Shown: in pieces, positions 22,831 to 34,539 of the stretch
Numbering within the stretch: position 1 is the first letter of the stretch
Layout: each line of letters begins with the position of its first letter
DNA from: Sanguinoderma infundibulare
Taxonomy: Eukaryota; Basidiomycota; Agaricomycetes; Polyporales; Polyporaceae
Direction: 5' to 3'
DNA: 64,000 nucleotides
NCBI GenBank assembly: GCA_032821775.1
Contig: JAVLRN010000011.1
Coordinates: 248,001 to 312,000, forward strand
The notes under the pieces: model-generated
What the model saw: the letters and a program-made list of their open reading frames with translations, nothing else
Databases searched by the model: none
Told to the model about the DNA's origin: nothing
Translations under genes and position numbers: made by a program

Positions 22831-24854
22831 GGTCGCGAATAGTGTAGGGTAGCGGTCGAAAGCAGGAGTCCTGAGTCGTGTCTAGTGATGCAGATGTATG
22901 TTGTGCATGAACAAAAGAGAGAACGAGCTCTAGGAGTCGACGAGGGTATTAGGGCGGGCAAGGGTTCGAAGAGGGGGCTGGGAAAGATGATGGATGTTGG
23001 AGTCGCCGGTGCACTACGCCCGGGCGCCTATCTGGTTCTGGCCGGGGCCTCGGACTGACTTATCCAAACGGCGAGCAGCGCCGATCGACAGCACTAGATA
23101 TCTATACTTGCTCTATGTATGTGCCACAGGGGCAACTTTGGTACGGCGGGTCTCTTCGAATGCACCACCATCACAAGACAGAACGACGAGATCGTGGTTG
23201 ATACACATAACCCAAATTTACAGACATGGACGATAGACGACATATTCTCAATGCACGGGGGAAACCGGTACTGACCTATGTAAAGGGAAGCGATCAGCAA
23301 GTTGGTCTTTGGACATTCGGGAAAGGAACAAGGAGGGTGTCTCAGAGCACATACGTTGTCCAACATGTACGGTTCGGACATATGCTTGTCATGAAAATTT
23401 TTGTGGAATCATCAAGGACGAAAGTTGAAGGGAGCGATGAAAGTTTGACGGCACGATGAGGAAAACTCACCTTCAATTCATGACAGAATGTTCTAACCGT
23501 AAACCATGAGACTTCACTCGATGGCAGGAAGGGTCCTATATCATCAGGTGAGGGACATCAGCAAACGAGCTCGTAGGGTGACGAAGGTAACAACAAGTGA
23601 AAGGCTCCGTTGGTGATGCATGTTAGGTGAGTACGGCTCATGTTGAGTTCGCCAACTCGGATGTTTATGGACAAACTATCTTCATCGCAAAAGGTATCAA
23701 TGGACTGTAGACTCACCAGAAGAAGTTGCTCGAGTGTGCCATTGAGAGCACCGTTGTGAAAGCAAGCCAGCAGGGACTCGACTCCGAGGATGGCAGCGGA
23801 AAAGTGCCAAGCGCGATTTAGACTCCGTCCCACATTGCCTGTGGCTGAGTTTGGCGGAGTTTGACAGCTGTACAGTCGTGCTTAAGAAGCGCCGAAAATA
23901 GTTTGCGCTTCGTTCAACCGTCCCTCGTCCTCCCTCGTCCTCGCACCCGCTCTCGACGACGGCCCCATCGGTGAGTGTTGTGTCCTTGTTGCCGCGGGAT
24001 TTGCTTCGGTGTCATCCTGTATGATGAATCTTTCAATCAGTTCTGCTTCCGAAAGAGAGGGCAACCTCCTGGTGGACAACCTTATACCAAAACTCTCAAT
24101 CCTGATCCTTCTTTGTCTCCAAGTGTTCGCGTGGCGCATTGCTGACTCGACTGCCCTTCAGGTACTACGCGCCGGGTCTGTCGACGATTTCGTATTGCGT
24201 GGGTGAGTAGTCCACTGTCTCAAATGCGTCCGGGACGACAACAAGTTCATCCATTCGTTGAACGTCCCCTCATACATCTCGCCTCTCTCACCCCCTGGTC
24301 GCTTGCGGGCGGGGGGTCGCGTCTGCGGTCATCGTCTTGGTGTCCGCAGGCCGGGTTGAGGCCGGGTCACTGTGGGAGGAAACATGAAAACATCGGCTTT
24401 TTCTGATCTTTCCTCTGGACGTGTCGTGTTCGCAGATTCACTAACCTCCTTTCCGTTGCCTAGATGTATCGTTTCTTTCTGTTCTGTGTATCCTACCAGT
24501 TGTATGTCGACTATTCCAATGAATATTCCATTGTCCCATCCTATGTCTCGTGAACGGTATCCACATCCCCATGTCTTAGCCCGCCGTGAGAGGGAAATTG
24601 GCGGGCGTGGTGAGAAGGAATGGCGGTATTACAATGAAGCACTGTACCCACTGGATGTGAGGGTGCTGGACTGGGCTAAGTGCGTGTTGTGTCCCAATAT
24701 AGTATTTTTAGCGCGCAGTGGACAGTCAGGGTCTTTGCCGCTCTCCTACTCCTGTCGATTTCTTCATCTGCGGCGGCAAAGGTAAAGTTATTCATGATGA
24801 AGCAAACATCGTAGACTAACGAGCCACTCACAGCCTTGTGCCCTTTTCCTAGCC
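22831..24854. other. Intergenic, no gene seen
   Basis: Two kilobases between the divergent phosphatase and F-box-like genes. Only short unsupported open frames are seen. Near 24,780-24,830 a GTAAAG...CTCACAG pair just before the ATG at 24,855 looks like a 5'-UTR intron. Confidence 0.5.
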
Positions 24855-26218
24855 ATGTCACTAGCCACCCGTCTCGGTTCCAGCCAACCAGCCCTGCCCC
24901 GGGATGTGCAGCACGAAATTTTTTACTTCATACGAGTGCCAAGGGACAGGAAGCTTCTCAAAACGTGCACTCTCGTCTGCAAGGACTGGGAAATACTCTT
25001 GACTCCCTACCTCTTCCACACTTTCATCGCTTTCGGGGGTAGCCCACGCCTCGTTCTTGACCGCCTGGCGTCGATGCCGACGCGGGTCGCCCATTCGTTC
25101 ACCCACCTCGAAATTACAAGGAACTCGGCTTTTCACATGGATCAGCTGCTGCTGATCCTTGCGTTCCTTCTCCCCAACGTCCACTCCGTGGTTCTGTTGA
25201 TGACGGACGTCACCGAGACCTTCCTCGACCCCTCGTTCGTTTTACCCAGAAAATTATCCCTGCGCTGGCTCAGCTTCTCCCTGTGTGAGATGTTGGTCAG
25301 TGATTGTAACAGACTCATCAGCCTCTTGGGCCACTTCGACTGCGTCGACAGCCTTATTCTCGCGGTGGAACGCCCCAACCTCGTACCCCCTCGACTTCCT
25401 GACGAGGCCGCGTCACCATCGTTGCCACACGTTCAGCACCTCACCATCTGCGATGGGGACCTCTCTTTCCTCGAATGGATAGTACGTCAGCCACAGTTCG
25501 CGGCAGAACGTCTAGTGACGCTGGAAGTTGCTGGGCAGCCCCAGTTCCGGTGGGAGGAGCTTATGCCCCTGGCTCGCATATTGCGCGCAGTCAAGGCCAC
25601 GCTTCGATGCTTCATCTTCAAGCCTTCTTTCGGCCGTAACAACTTTGACGGCAGCATGCACGGGCCTATATGGAAACTTCGTGAGTACGCCGCTCTACTC
25701 AACAGTTTGAAGGTGTGCTGATCTCCTGCATGACTCGAACAGTTGCGGACGCGCTCTCGTCGTGCACGTCTCTGCGCGACGTCCGGCTCGAGATGACCTG
25801 CGGCGCCGTTGGCTCGTCCTCTTTCCACCACATCCCGGAGACGTTCGAGCTCTACTGCCTGATCATACAGAAGGCTGCAGAAAGCAGACTGCCTGTCCTC
25901 GTGGACCTCAAGCTGCTGCTGACGGGTCCCATTGTCAGCGACAGGGATTATCTCGACGCAGTGGTGGCCAGGATAGATTGGGCGAGACTTGACGGAGCAG
26001 CGGCCGGACTCGTGCGACGGCGACTCGGAGATGCTGGAGGTGGGAGCCTGAAGCCATCCTTGGTGCTCTGGTTCATGCCCGACTGGGTGGATCCTAGGTC
26101 GCCGAGACGGGGCGAGGTGGAAGGTCGTTTTGCGAAGTTGGATTGGAGGCGGTTTCTGCCCTCCTTGACCGATCCCGCAGACCCCAGAATATATCTCCGC
26201 CACAGTGCGGATCAATGA
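24855..26218 (+). CDS. F-box-like / LRR-type protein
   Basis: Two exons (24855-25680 and 25743-26218) encode 433 residues. The F-box-like N-terminus contains QPALPRDVQHEIFYFI, then LLKTCTLVCKDWEILLTPYLF. Leu-rich segments follow (MDQLLLILAFLLPNVHSVVL, LISLLGHFDCVDSLIL). A family block LADALSSCTSLRDVRLEMT starts exon 2, and the C-terminal FAKLDWRRFLPSLTDPADP block ends it. The gene is intact by eye. It heads a head-to-tail row of four F-box-like loci about 2 kb apart, consistent with tandem duplication. Predicted SCF substrate adaptor; target unknown. Confidence 0.87.
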
Positions 26219-26700
26219 TATTGTGAGTGTAAACGTTACCTGCTCCTGTAACAAATAATAACACGAGTGATATCCTGACTTTGTGCAGCAAAAACCTATC
26301 GGGATCTGTCGTGCCTAAAACCTCGCTAGTCGCAAGTGGTTGAAGGACTTGCGGTTGTCGGGGATGAATCAATGACGAAGTTCACGTCTCAAGTCCTCGA
26401 CCAAACGTCTGGGCACCCCATCGATGCGCGGTATTGGGGTACTAACACCAGGTGAGTTTCCTTTGTTCTTGATAGGAGCGCCCGTTGAAACGAGACCACG
26501 ATGAATCGGGTTGGTATCATTCGATCTGGCAACACGCTTTGTGCACCGACCAGGGCCCTGCGGCGCCTGCGCTTTTTCCAGCCTATGCCCCACTTCAGCG
26601 TTATTCTTTTGTGCACCACCAATCCATTGTACTCAAGCGAGATCTGAAAGCGATTCCTTCCGTGCCTGTGCTGCTCTCCACAAGAATGGCTGTCCCGGAC
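26219..26700. other. Intergenic, no gene seen
   Basis: Spacer between two tandem F-box-like genes; contains the upstream promoter of the second. Confidence 0.5.
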
Positions 26701-26708
26701 TATAAATA
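26701..26708 (+). promoter_or_regulatory. TATA box, F-box-like gene promoter
   Basis: TATAAATA followed by CGAGGAGGGACGCTG, about 160 bases upstream of the ATG at 26,862. It nearly matches the box at 9,514-9,521 on the other strand. Confidence 0.5.
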
Positions 26709-26780
26709 CGAGGAGGGACGCTGAGTTCGAGCACATTCTCTGACCACTACCCCTTCTCTGTTCTCCCGCCACACGCGAAT

Positions 26781-26841
26781 GTGAGTTATCCCCATCGCAG
26801 GTTCACTAGTAGCCAGGTTGACACGCCGTGACGTTTTACAG
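26781..26841 (+). other. 5'-UTR intron of the F-box-like gene
   Basis: GTGAGT donor and TTTTACAG acceptor, 61 bases, just before the ATG at 26,862. It has the same length and position as the one at 9,385-9,445. Confidence 0.55.
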
Positions 26842-26861
26842 CGCTATACCTCTCCCACGCC

Positions 26862-28191
26862 ATGTCCCTACTAACCACCCGTCTATCATTTGGTCAGCCA
26901 GCCCTGCCTGAAGATGTCCAGTACAAAATCTTCGACTACATACCCTGCGATGACAAGCAACTCCTCAAGGCCTGCACCGTCGTCTGCAAGGACTGGGAAC
27001 AACGCCTGACACCCGAGCTCTTCAACCAGTTCACCCTCTCGCGAAATCTCCAGGAACTCCCTTCAAGCGTCGCTGTTGACAAGATCAAATCGGTCCCCAA
27101 GCGTATCGCCCATTCGTTCAGGGCTCTGCTTATAGCAAGCCATCGTTCCTTTTCTATCGATCACCTCCTCTTGATTCTCGCATCACTCCTCCCCAACGTG
27201 CACACCGTGTTTCTTTCGGCGACCGACGTCACCGAAGCCTTCGCGGACCCCACGTTCAATCTGTCCCGGAAGCTATCCCTCCGCACCCTCGTCGCCTTCT
27301 CGGGCAATATGCTAAACACCGATTATAACATTCTCATCAGCCTCTTGAGCCACTTTGACCGCATCGACCACCTACGTCTCAACGCCGCAGTCCCCATCCG
27401 CAACCCTGAAATAAGAACCCCGTGGCCATGCTTACCATCCGTTAAGCATCTCACCTGCGAGCAGGTAGACCCATCCTTCCTGGAATGTATGGTGCGCCAG
27501 CCACGTTTCGCGGGGAAGCTGGACACTCTGGTCATCGGGCAACCGGAGTTCCAGTGGGAGGAATCTATCTTGGCGGGCGTATTAGGCATGGTAAAGAACA
27601 CGCTTCAAACCTTCAGATTCACGCCGTTCTTTTGTCGCAACCGTGATCAGACCCCAGTCCGTGGACCTGTCGGGGCGCTTAGTGAGTACACTCTCAACCA
27701 CGCTTGCTCAACGGTTTCTGACCAGTGTCTACGGCACGACAGTGGCGGACGCGGTCGCGTCGTGTACGTCTCTGGACGACATTCGGCTCCAGATGTTCTG
27801 GGCCACTGTTGACGTCTGTTTCGAGCACATCCCGGACGTGTTCGAGTGCCACTGCATGATCATCGAGAAGGCTGCGAAAGAGAGACGGTCTACCGCCGTC
27901 GATTTCAGGATATTCCTGGATGCAGGCATTGACAGTGATCAGCTCGACCGAGTGATGGCCAGGATCGACTGGGCAAGACTCGACAGAGCAGCGTCGAAAC
28001 TCGTTCGCCGTCCGGACGGGAGGGCGCCCTTGACGCTTGGGTTCATACTCGAGTGGTTTCGGACTTCATGGCCGGGGTGTTGCAAGACGGAGTCCCTTTT
28101 TGCGAAGGTGGATTGGAGGCGGTATCTGCCTACCTTGACGAATCCGGCGGATCCAAAGGCAGCCATTTACTATCGTTGTGAGTGCGAATAA
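26862..28191 (+). CDS. F-box-like / LRR-type protein (copy A, intact)
   Basis: Two exons (26862-27681 and 27743-28191) encode 422 residues. The F-box-like region reads QPALPEDVQYKIFDYI, then LLKACTVVCKDWEQRLTPELF. Leu-rich segments such as LLLILASLLPNVHTVFLSA and LISLLSHFDRIDHLRL follow. Exon 2 carries ADAVASCTSLDDIRLQM and ends with KVDWRRYLPTLTNPADPK. This is the only functional-looking member of an inverted duplicate pair; the partner at 13,153-14,468 has lost its start and gained a stop. It keeps its own promoter and 5'-UTR intron. Near-identity to A' indicates a recent duplication. Predicted SCF adaptor. Confidence 0.88.
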
Positions 28192-28814
28192 CGCGCGCTA
28201 CTTGACAGGAGCGGTATGCTGATTTTGTGGGGCAGAGCTCGATGGTGTGTGTGATGCTGTGTGGTGATGAGAAGCTGCGCACAAGGAGGGGGACGGAAGG
28301 TTTAATGATTGAGTGGCGTCGGCGTACGTACCACATGGAGTTTCTGAGCTATGTCGAATGGTCGTAATTAGAAATAATCCGTTGTCGCACCACTGGGAAA
28401 GACACTGTGTCCCTTTTACGGAATGATGGTGTACTTAAATGTCCGAGCCTTGACTCCATGGACGAGAGTCGAAGCAGCGGCGGGACTCAAAGCGCGCGTG
28501 TCCAGACTCGATCCGCCAGAAGCACTGCCACAGCTGCCAGCACAGTGCGAGTACGTATACGTACCCGGGTTGGTTGGGTATACAACTGACTACCATCCCG
28601 TGCCCTACAAAAATGTCCTGAGCTTACAGTGCGTAACCTTGCATCGCGATCCTGCTCTTTTGCCGTGACGGGAATGGCTTGAAACTAGATGAGCTCAACA
28701 CACTCTCCTATCCGGCTTCCGTTGATCTGAAAACCCGGTAAACCGCTGCGTACTCAGCGAAGTAAACAGCATGTACTGAAGAGCCACACACAGCATTGTA
28801 TCCTTCTCTTATCC

Positions 28815-29928
28815 ATATCCCTTATCAACCGCTTCGCTTCTAGCCAACCAGCCCTGCCCAAGGATGTGGTGAACGAAATTTTCCGCTTTATCCGAGGATA
28901 GGGAACCTTCGCTGACCCCATGTTCGTTTTACCCCGCAAGTTGTCATTGCACGCGCTCAGCATCGCCCTGTGCAACATGCTGGTCCGGCAGTGCAACACG
29001 CTCGCCAGCCTCTTGGGCCACTTCGACCGCGTTGACAGCCTCCATCTCATGGCGATACGCCCACGGGCAAGCCTCGTTCCCCCTCCAAGTGCACTTCGTG
29101 ACGGCGCGCCATGGCCATCCTTGCCGTATGTTCGGCACCTCGCGGTCTGTGACATAAACCTGTCCTTCCTGGAATGGATCGTGTGCCAGCCACGGTTCGC
29201 GGAGCAGCTGGTGACGCTGCACGTTGTTGTGCAACCCGAGTCCCGATGGGAGGTGTTTGCGTCCTTGGCTCGCGTGTTGCGTGCGGTCAAGGACACGCTT
29301 CAGTCCTTCGCCTTCAAGCCCCGTTTCGGTCTCCGTGACGACGGCTTCGAAAGCAGCGACCGACGAGTGAACTTGGTGAGTACCAAGCTCTCGGCCACGG
29401 TTTCGAGTGTTCTGACGGGTGTCTGCACGTCGTATACTGCCGCCACGCATGGAAATACTAGTGGCGGACGCGCTCGCGTTGTGCAAGTCTTTGCGCCGCA
29501 TCCACCTCAAGATGATCTGCGGCGCCATCGACTCTTTCTCATTCCACCACATCCCGCAGACGTTCGAGCTCCACTGCCAAATCTTCCAGAAGGCTGCACA
29601 AGGCGGACTACCCGTTTCCGTCGACCTCCAGATACTCCTGGAAACACTCTCCTGCGAAGATCATGTCGGCGTAGTGGTGGCCAGGATCGACTGGGCGAAA
29701 CTCGACGGAGTAGCGTCGGAGCTCGTTCGTGCCAGTCGGGATGGGAAGCCGCCGCTGACGCTCTGGTTGATGCCTGACGTTCAAAATCCTTTGGTGCGAC
29801 AGCGCGACGTGATGGACTGTATCGCGAAGCTGGATTGGAGGCGGCATCTGCCCTCTCTGACCGATCTCACAGACCCCAAAGTCGATTTTCGTCACACGGG
29901 CGCCGCGGCTGAGGGTCATCGTCAGTAA
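28815..29928 (+). pseudogene. F-box-like gene, inactivated (copy B)
   Basis: The expected start codon is ATA (28,815-28,817), followed by a recognisable F-box start (QPALPKDV...EIFRFI) and a stop. About 300 bases are then missing, and the sequence resumes at FADPMFVLPRKLSLHAL. Exon 1 continues to the splice donor, where about seven bases are lost relative to copy B' (DDGFESSDRR..), shifting the frame. Exon 2 (VADALALCKSLRRIHLKM to LDWRRHLPSLTDLTDPK) is open. A truncated protein from the internal ATG at 28,920 is conceivable, but its exon junction is out of frame. Inverted counterpart of 10,042-11,366. Confidence 0.82.
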
Positions 29929-30797
29929 CAAGGCTCTGTTTCTTTTCGGCTGCTGGTGGCTTGGCCGCGGTCTGGTAACTAGGAGTTCAAAGGCAAGCTT
30001 TCGTATATGTCACTCACTGTCATAATCACCGAGCTGTCTGATGACTAGAAGGTAAACTGCTCCCACCTAGTAGGAATGTACTCGACGCGGACCCCGAGTA
30101 CACTTCTGGTATCATAGACGCCCATGCAGGGCCGGGGAGCGCCTACTTCTCCTCGCCCCTTCTTCCGACGAGTACCATGTTCACAACGTAGCACAACCCT
30201 ATTTCATCTCTACTTCAATCGTGGTTTAACAGTAATCACACTCCATGGCAATTTACCTGCTTTGAAGCAATCCATCCGCCAAATTCCAGTGGCCAACATG
30301 CACAGTGTGCATTGGCTGCCACGGGGATCCAGGCGTAATTACCATGGTTACCACTTGGATTCACCACGTCAACTTGGCGGTGTCGACTGGACAATGTAGT
30401 ACATTGATCCATTTCGGCTTCCGTCGATCTTTTTCGCTTACCACAAGCTGGACCGGCACCATTTTTGTCAACCATGGCCGCTTGGGTGCGTGCAGTCGCT
30501 TTGGCCTGTGGATAAAAACCTTTGTTGACAGGCCTATTGTGTTAATGACATCCAGCCGCATCCAGCCCGATTGTCTTCCGCTTTCTTTGATGTCCAGATT
30601 TGTCTCTGTCACACGTAAGCTTTTTCCGCGGGGACCTAAATACACGGAGGGACGCTCGGTGGTTGATCTCGCATCCAATCCCTCCTTCAGTCCTTCCACC
30701 TCCTCCTTCGAACATTTGTCATCCAATCTCACCACAGAACGGTCGTCGAAACTGACGAGCTCTTTGCTGTCGGCAGTCCCGTATCCTGCTCGCATCC
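29929..30797. other. Intergenic, no gene seen
   Basis: Upstream region of the F-box-like gene at 30,798. It contains TAAATAC at 30,637 followed by ACGGAGGGACGCTC, similar to the conserved core promoter of two other family members. Confidence 0.5.
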
Positions 30798-32227
30798 ATG
30801 TCCCTAGCCAAGCGCCTGTCTTTCGGTTTCCCGCTGCTGCCCCGGGATGTTCAGCATTACCTCTTTCCCTTCATACGATCGGACAGGAAGCTCCTCCGGA
30901 TCTGCACTCTCGTCTGCAAGGATTGGGACAAATACCTCTCTCCAGGTCTCTTCCGGACCTTCGTCCTCGCCCCCGGGCACGTCGGTAAATACGACCTGCG
31001 AAACGAGATCCGCCTGCTCGAAGACACGGTCTCCGAGCGCGTCACCCACTCGTACACTCGCCTGCTGGCCCACTCCGCCTTGGATTTTCCTATGGACCGG
31101 CTGCTCTTCCTTCTCTCGACCCTCCTCCCCAATGTCCGTTCCCTGTGGCTTTCTGCGACCAACGTCACGATGTCCATGGCCTTCGTCGACCGCGCAGAGC
31201 CCCCGCCAAAGGTGTCGCTGCGGGAGCTCTCCATCGACGCTGGCGACATGCTGACGGAGCACTACGAGTACCTCCTCGACTTCTTGCAGTACTTTGAACG
31301 CGTCGACAACCTGAGTCTTACCGGGTACTCGCCTCTCCGCTTTGAACCCGACACGCAGCCACAGCCAGAGTCGGTGCCAACCGTCAAGAGCCTCTCTGCC
31401 GAATCGGTGAACCCGTCCTTCCTGCAGTATCTAGTGCGGCAGCCACGGTTCGCGGACAATCTGGAGACGCTGGTTCTCACAACATGTTTCTCCACGGCGG
31501 AGGATGCCCTTGCTATAGCCAACACCTTGCGCACGGTCAAGAACACGCTTCGGCGCTTCGTGTTCAAGCCCTCGTTTTGGCGCAGGTTTACGCGGTTTGA
31601 CGGCACCGTGAATGGGCCTTTCCATCGTTGTGAGTGCGCTCTCTGTCCTGTGTACGGTGCTCGAATGCCAGCGTGTGCTGACCACCGTATTCTATAAACG
31701 ATTCTGTTTCCAAATCAACAGTCGGGAACGAGCTCGCGTCGTGCACCGCTCTGCGCGAGGTTAGGCTGGAAATGACGTGCCCGGGCCCGGTCCGCTTCCA
31801 CGGCCAACTCGCGACCGAGTTCGACTTCCACTGCCTGCTGATGTCGAAGATCGCACAGGCGGGGCTCGCTGTCGCCGTCGACTTCGGGGTGTGGCTGGAC
31901 ACGCCGATCGACAGCGGCCATTTCGACGCCGTGATGGCGAAGCTCAAGTGGGACCGCTTGGACCGGGCGGCGGGCGGCCTCAGGCGTCTTGAAAACGGGG
32001 AGGCACCCTTGAGGCTTTCGTTCACGCGGGGCAGGCTGGCACTCACGGCGGATCAGCGCGAAGTCGTGGCCCGCATCAAGGATTTGGATTGGAGAGGACT
32101 CCTTCCGATCCTGACGAATCCCGAAGACCTCAAGGTCGACATTCGTAAGCATCACGGTCAACTCCATTTCGTGAGCGGTACAACTGATTTGCTTAATGCG
32201 CCAGAATCAAGGACCTCAGGTGTCTAA
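30798..32227 (+). CDS. F-box-like / LRR-type protein
   Basis: Exon 1 is 30798-31629 and exon 2 begins at 31722. A third exon is possible because a GTAAGC...GCCAG pair (32,145-32,204, exactly 60 bases and stop-free) may or may not be spliced. The product is 425 or 445 residues. The N-terminus MSLAKRLSFGFPLLPRDVQ then LLRICTLVCKDWDKYLSPGLF is F-box-like. Leu-rich blocks follow (LLFLLSTLLPNVRSLWLSA, LLDFLQYFERVDNLSL), with the exon 2 block FGNELASCTALREVRLEMT. The C-terminal block is KDLDWRGLLPILTNPEDLK. It lies convergent with an HPF-HDV gene, as on the other arm. Predicted SCF adaptor. Confidence 0.85.
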
Positions 32228-32641
32228 ACCACCAGTAGGTTTTGTGTCTTCCCTTCACCTCATTGTCCGCGCGTACCCGAGTCTTGTTCTTCTTTCCTTG
32301 CCATCGCTATTTAGCAGCACATCCTCCGCTAATTTACGACATCTGTGTTTTCTACCGGACGATTCGGATTTGAAAATATTATGGTCGTTCTTCAAAGGAC
32401 GTTGGTCCTCCACCGTCGGATCCCGTTCACTGGAGATGGCTGCGCAGCGTACTTCGCGCGCCGTAACCCAGATCAACAGAACGCGGCCACTATATAGGAT
32501 ACTACATACTGACTAAGAACATGGGTATCGGAGGTTAAAGGGGACGAGACAGTAGGTCGTAGAACTGCGATAGACAAGGCCCGAGGATAAACAGCTACGA
32601 AAATGTCCTGTAAGTAAGTACAAACAGCACACGCACAGCCA
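32228..32641. other. Convergent intergenic spacer, no gene seen
   Basis: About 410 bases between the tail-to-tail F-box-like and HPF-HDV genes, presumably shared 3' UTR and terminator sequence. Confidence 0.5.
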
Positions 32642-33875
32642 TCATCGGCGCGTCGCCCATCCACTGGCACCACCGCTCCCTCCCGCATAGCTCGCCCCCG
32701 CCGGGCCTTTATACCTGAACACCAAACACCAGCTCGGCACGTCCCCGTACCGCTGCTGGTCCGCCACGGCACGGTACGCCGCGGACGACTCCTTCGCGCC
32801 CAACATGTCGTGGATGTCCGCGACGAGCTCGTGCTTGAACGCGTTCCGATCCGATGACTTACCAGAGCGACGATCGTTGCGGTCGGGGCTGTGGTCGCGA
32901 CGCCTACGACGCTCGCAGCGGCCAAAACCGCGACCGAGCGTGGCGTTGGAGTTTGAGTTTTGGTTGGGAGGGGAGAGTTGTTTGAGGACGATGGCCACTT
33001 CGATATTGCGGTGGTTCCAGTAGTCCTGTCGCGCCAGGTCAGCACGGATCCACCGAAGGGGAGGCTGTAGAGAGGGTCGGAAGAGATACGTACGCGGTTC
33101 CACTCCACGACGAGATGAGAAATGGGCTCTTGCGCGGCTTTGGACAGGCCGCCGTTGGAGTGTTTGGACACTTGCGAGCTGACGCCCTGCGCGACCGCTC
33201 CGATAAGACCTACAGCGCACGTTGTCGCAATCAATGGTCTGTCAACGCCGTGTGTCGTCTACCGCTACTTGGTAGACCGTGCGGGCACTCACCACGGACA
33301 AGACCTCCGCTAAGTTCGAATCCAGCACCCCCGCTGGTACCGCTGCCGTACGGCGACGGCTCGGGTACGAAGTTCTCCCTCAAGCGTTCCTCGGCCGACG
33401 TGCGCGCGACGCGGTGCACGTCGCCCATGAAGCGCAGCCAGTCCTCCTGCGTCACATCGTGCGTCGCGAACGGGTGCGGCTGCTCGTGCGATGGCGGGAG
33501 ATCCGTCGAGAAGCCGTCGGAGAGCTTGTACCCCTGCCCAGGGAGGGTGATGGCCTCGAAGAAAGGAAAGCTGGGTAGCGGGGGACGGCTGGGTCCGGTT
33601 ACAGTGGATGAGTGGATGGGATATTGAAACTCTTGGGGAGCCTGAGTGACGTATCCGGTCGAGGAAGGCGGGGAATGGCTCAGTCCCCGAGCTGCAAGGG
33701 TTGGCGGGGCCGCCTGAGTGGAGTATAGGGACTCCGGGGGAGCGGCATGTCCGGCGGACGGGGATGGGTCTGGATAGGATGGCCCGCTGTAGGCTGAGTA
33801 CGCCGGGGGCGGACCAGCCGGAGGACCGTAGTTGTGCTCATGGTTGTGATATCCGGTGGACTTTTCGTAGGACAT
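32642..33875 (-). CDS. HPF-HDV family protein 2 (uncharacterised)
   Basis: Three exons (33293-33875, 33094-33209, 32642-33025) give 360 residues in frame. The N-terminus is rich in Pro, Ser, Tyr and His (HNHEHNYGPPAG) and probably disordered. The family core is PHPFATHDVTQEDWLRFMGDV. Unlike its paralogues, the segment after it is Gly-rich and only weakly hydrophobic (GLVRG/GLIGAVAQGVSS). The WNRDYWNHRNIEV block matches the WN..FFHPR region of the others. The C-terminus is longer, with an Arg/Asp-rich patch (CERRRRRDHSPDRNDRR). Intron positions match the paralogues. Function unknown. Confidence 0.83.
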
Positions 33876-34539
33876 GTCGAGGTCGAAACAATGACGGGGT
33901 CTGTCCTGGGTGAAGCCTGAGTGGGATTGTCCTGGGAAGCAGCTTTATAGAAGGCTCGCCGGTGTCACTGCCACGACTCTTTCCCGACCCGATAAACTCG
34001 ACAGCTGTACCAGATCAGTCGAAACCTGTGCAGTTCGCACCCGGATGTGTAATTCGTACATACCCGAGAAATCCTGTTTCGCCTGTGATGAACGCCGATA
34101 AGTAATGGAGACGCCGACAGAATGGGGCAAGAAGGATTGGTGGGTGCACTAGAATCAATTGGACACCCCATGAAGGTCTGCAGTGGTAGCGGGAAAGCAC
34201 ATACTAGCTGTTTTTCAGATTTATGCCAGCCCAATCATCATACCGAGGCCCAACCTGCGGGTGTCGCTGGACGATTCAAAGAGAATGTCTTGAACATGCT
34301 TTGAGAGGCTGTGGTATCGCGCAGCAACAATTGACGGGACGTCAAACGTTGTAAGTAGTCGCCTCGGTCCCAGGATGGGGCCGCTAGCGTTTGCAAATTG
34401 AGACTCGGCCTCGGTCCGCGCTGAGCGCTAAGCAAGCACCCTCATGTGTCACATATTTTGTGCTGTGAACACTCATCTCGACATTTCTATAAAGCACGGT
34501 TGACTCTAGGCAACGCCTTTTCGCTGAGCCCCCCGGTTA
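33876..34539. other. Intergenic, no gene seen
   Basis: Spacer between two HPF-HDV genes on the same strand; promoter region of the 33,875 gene. Confidence 0.5.
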
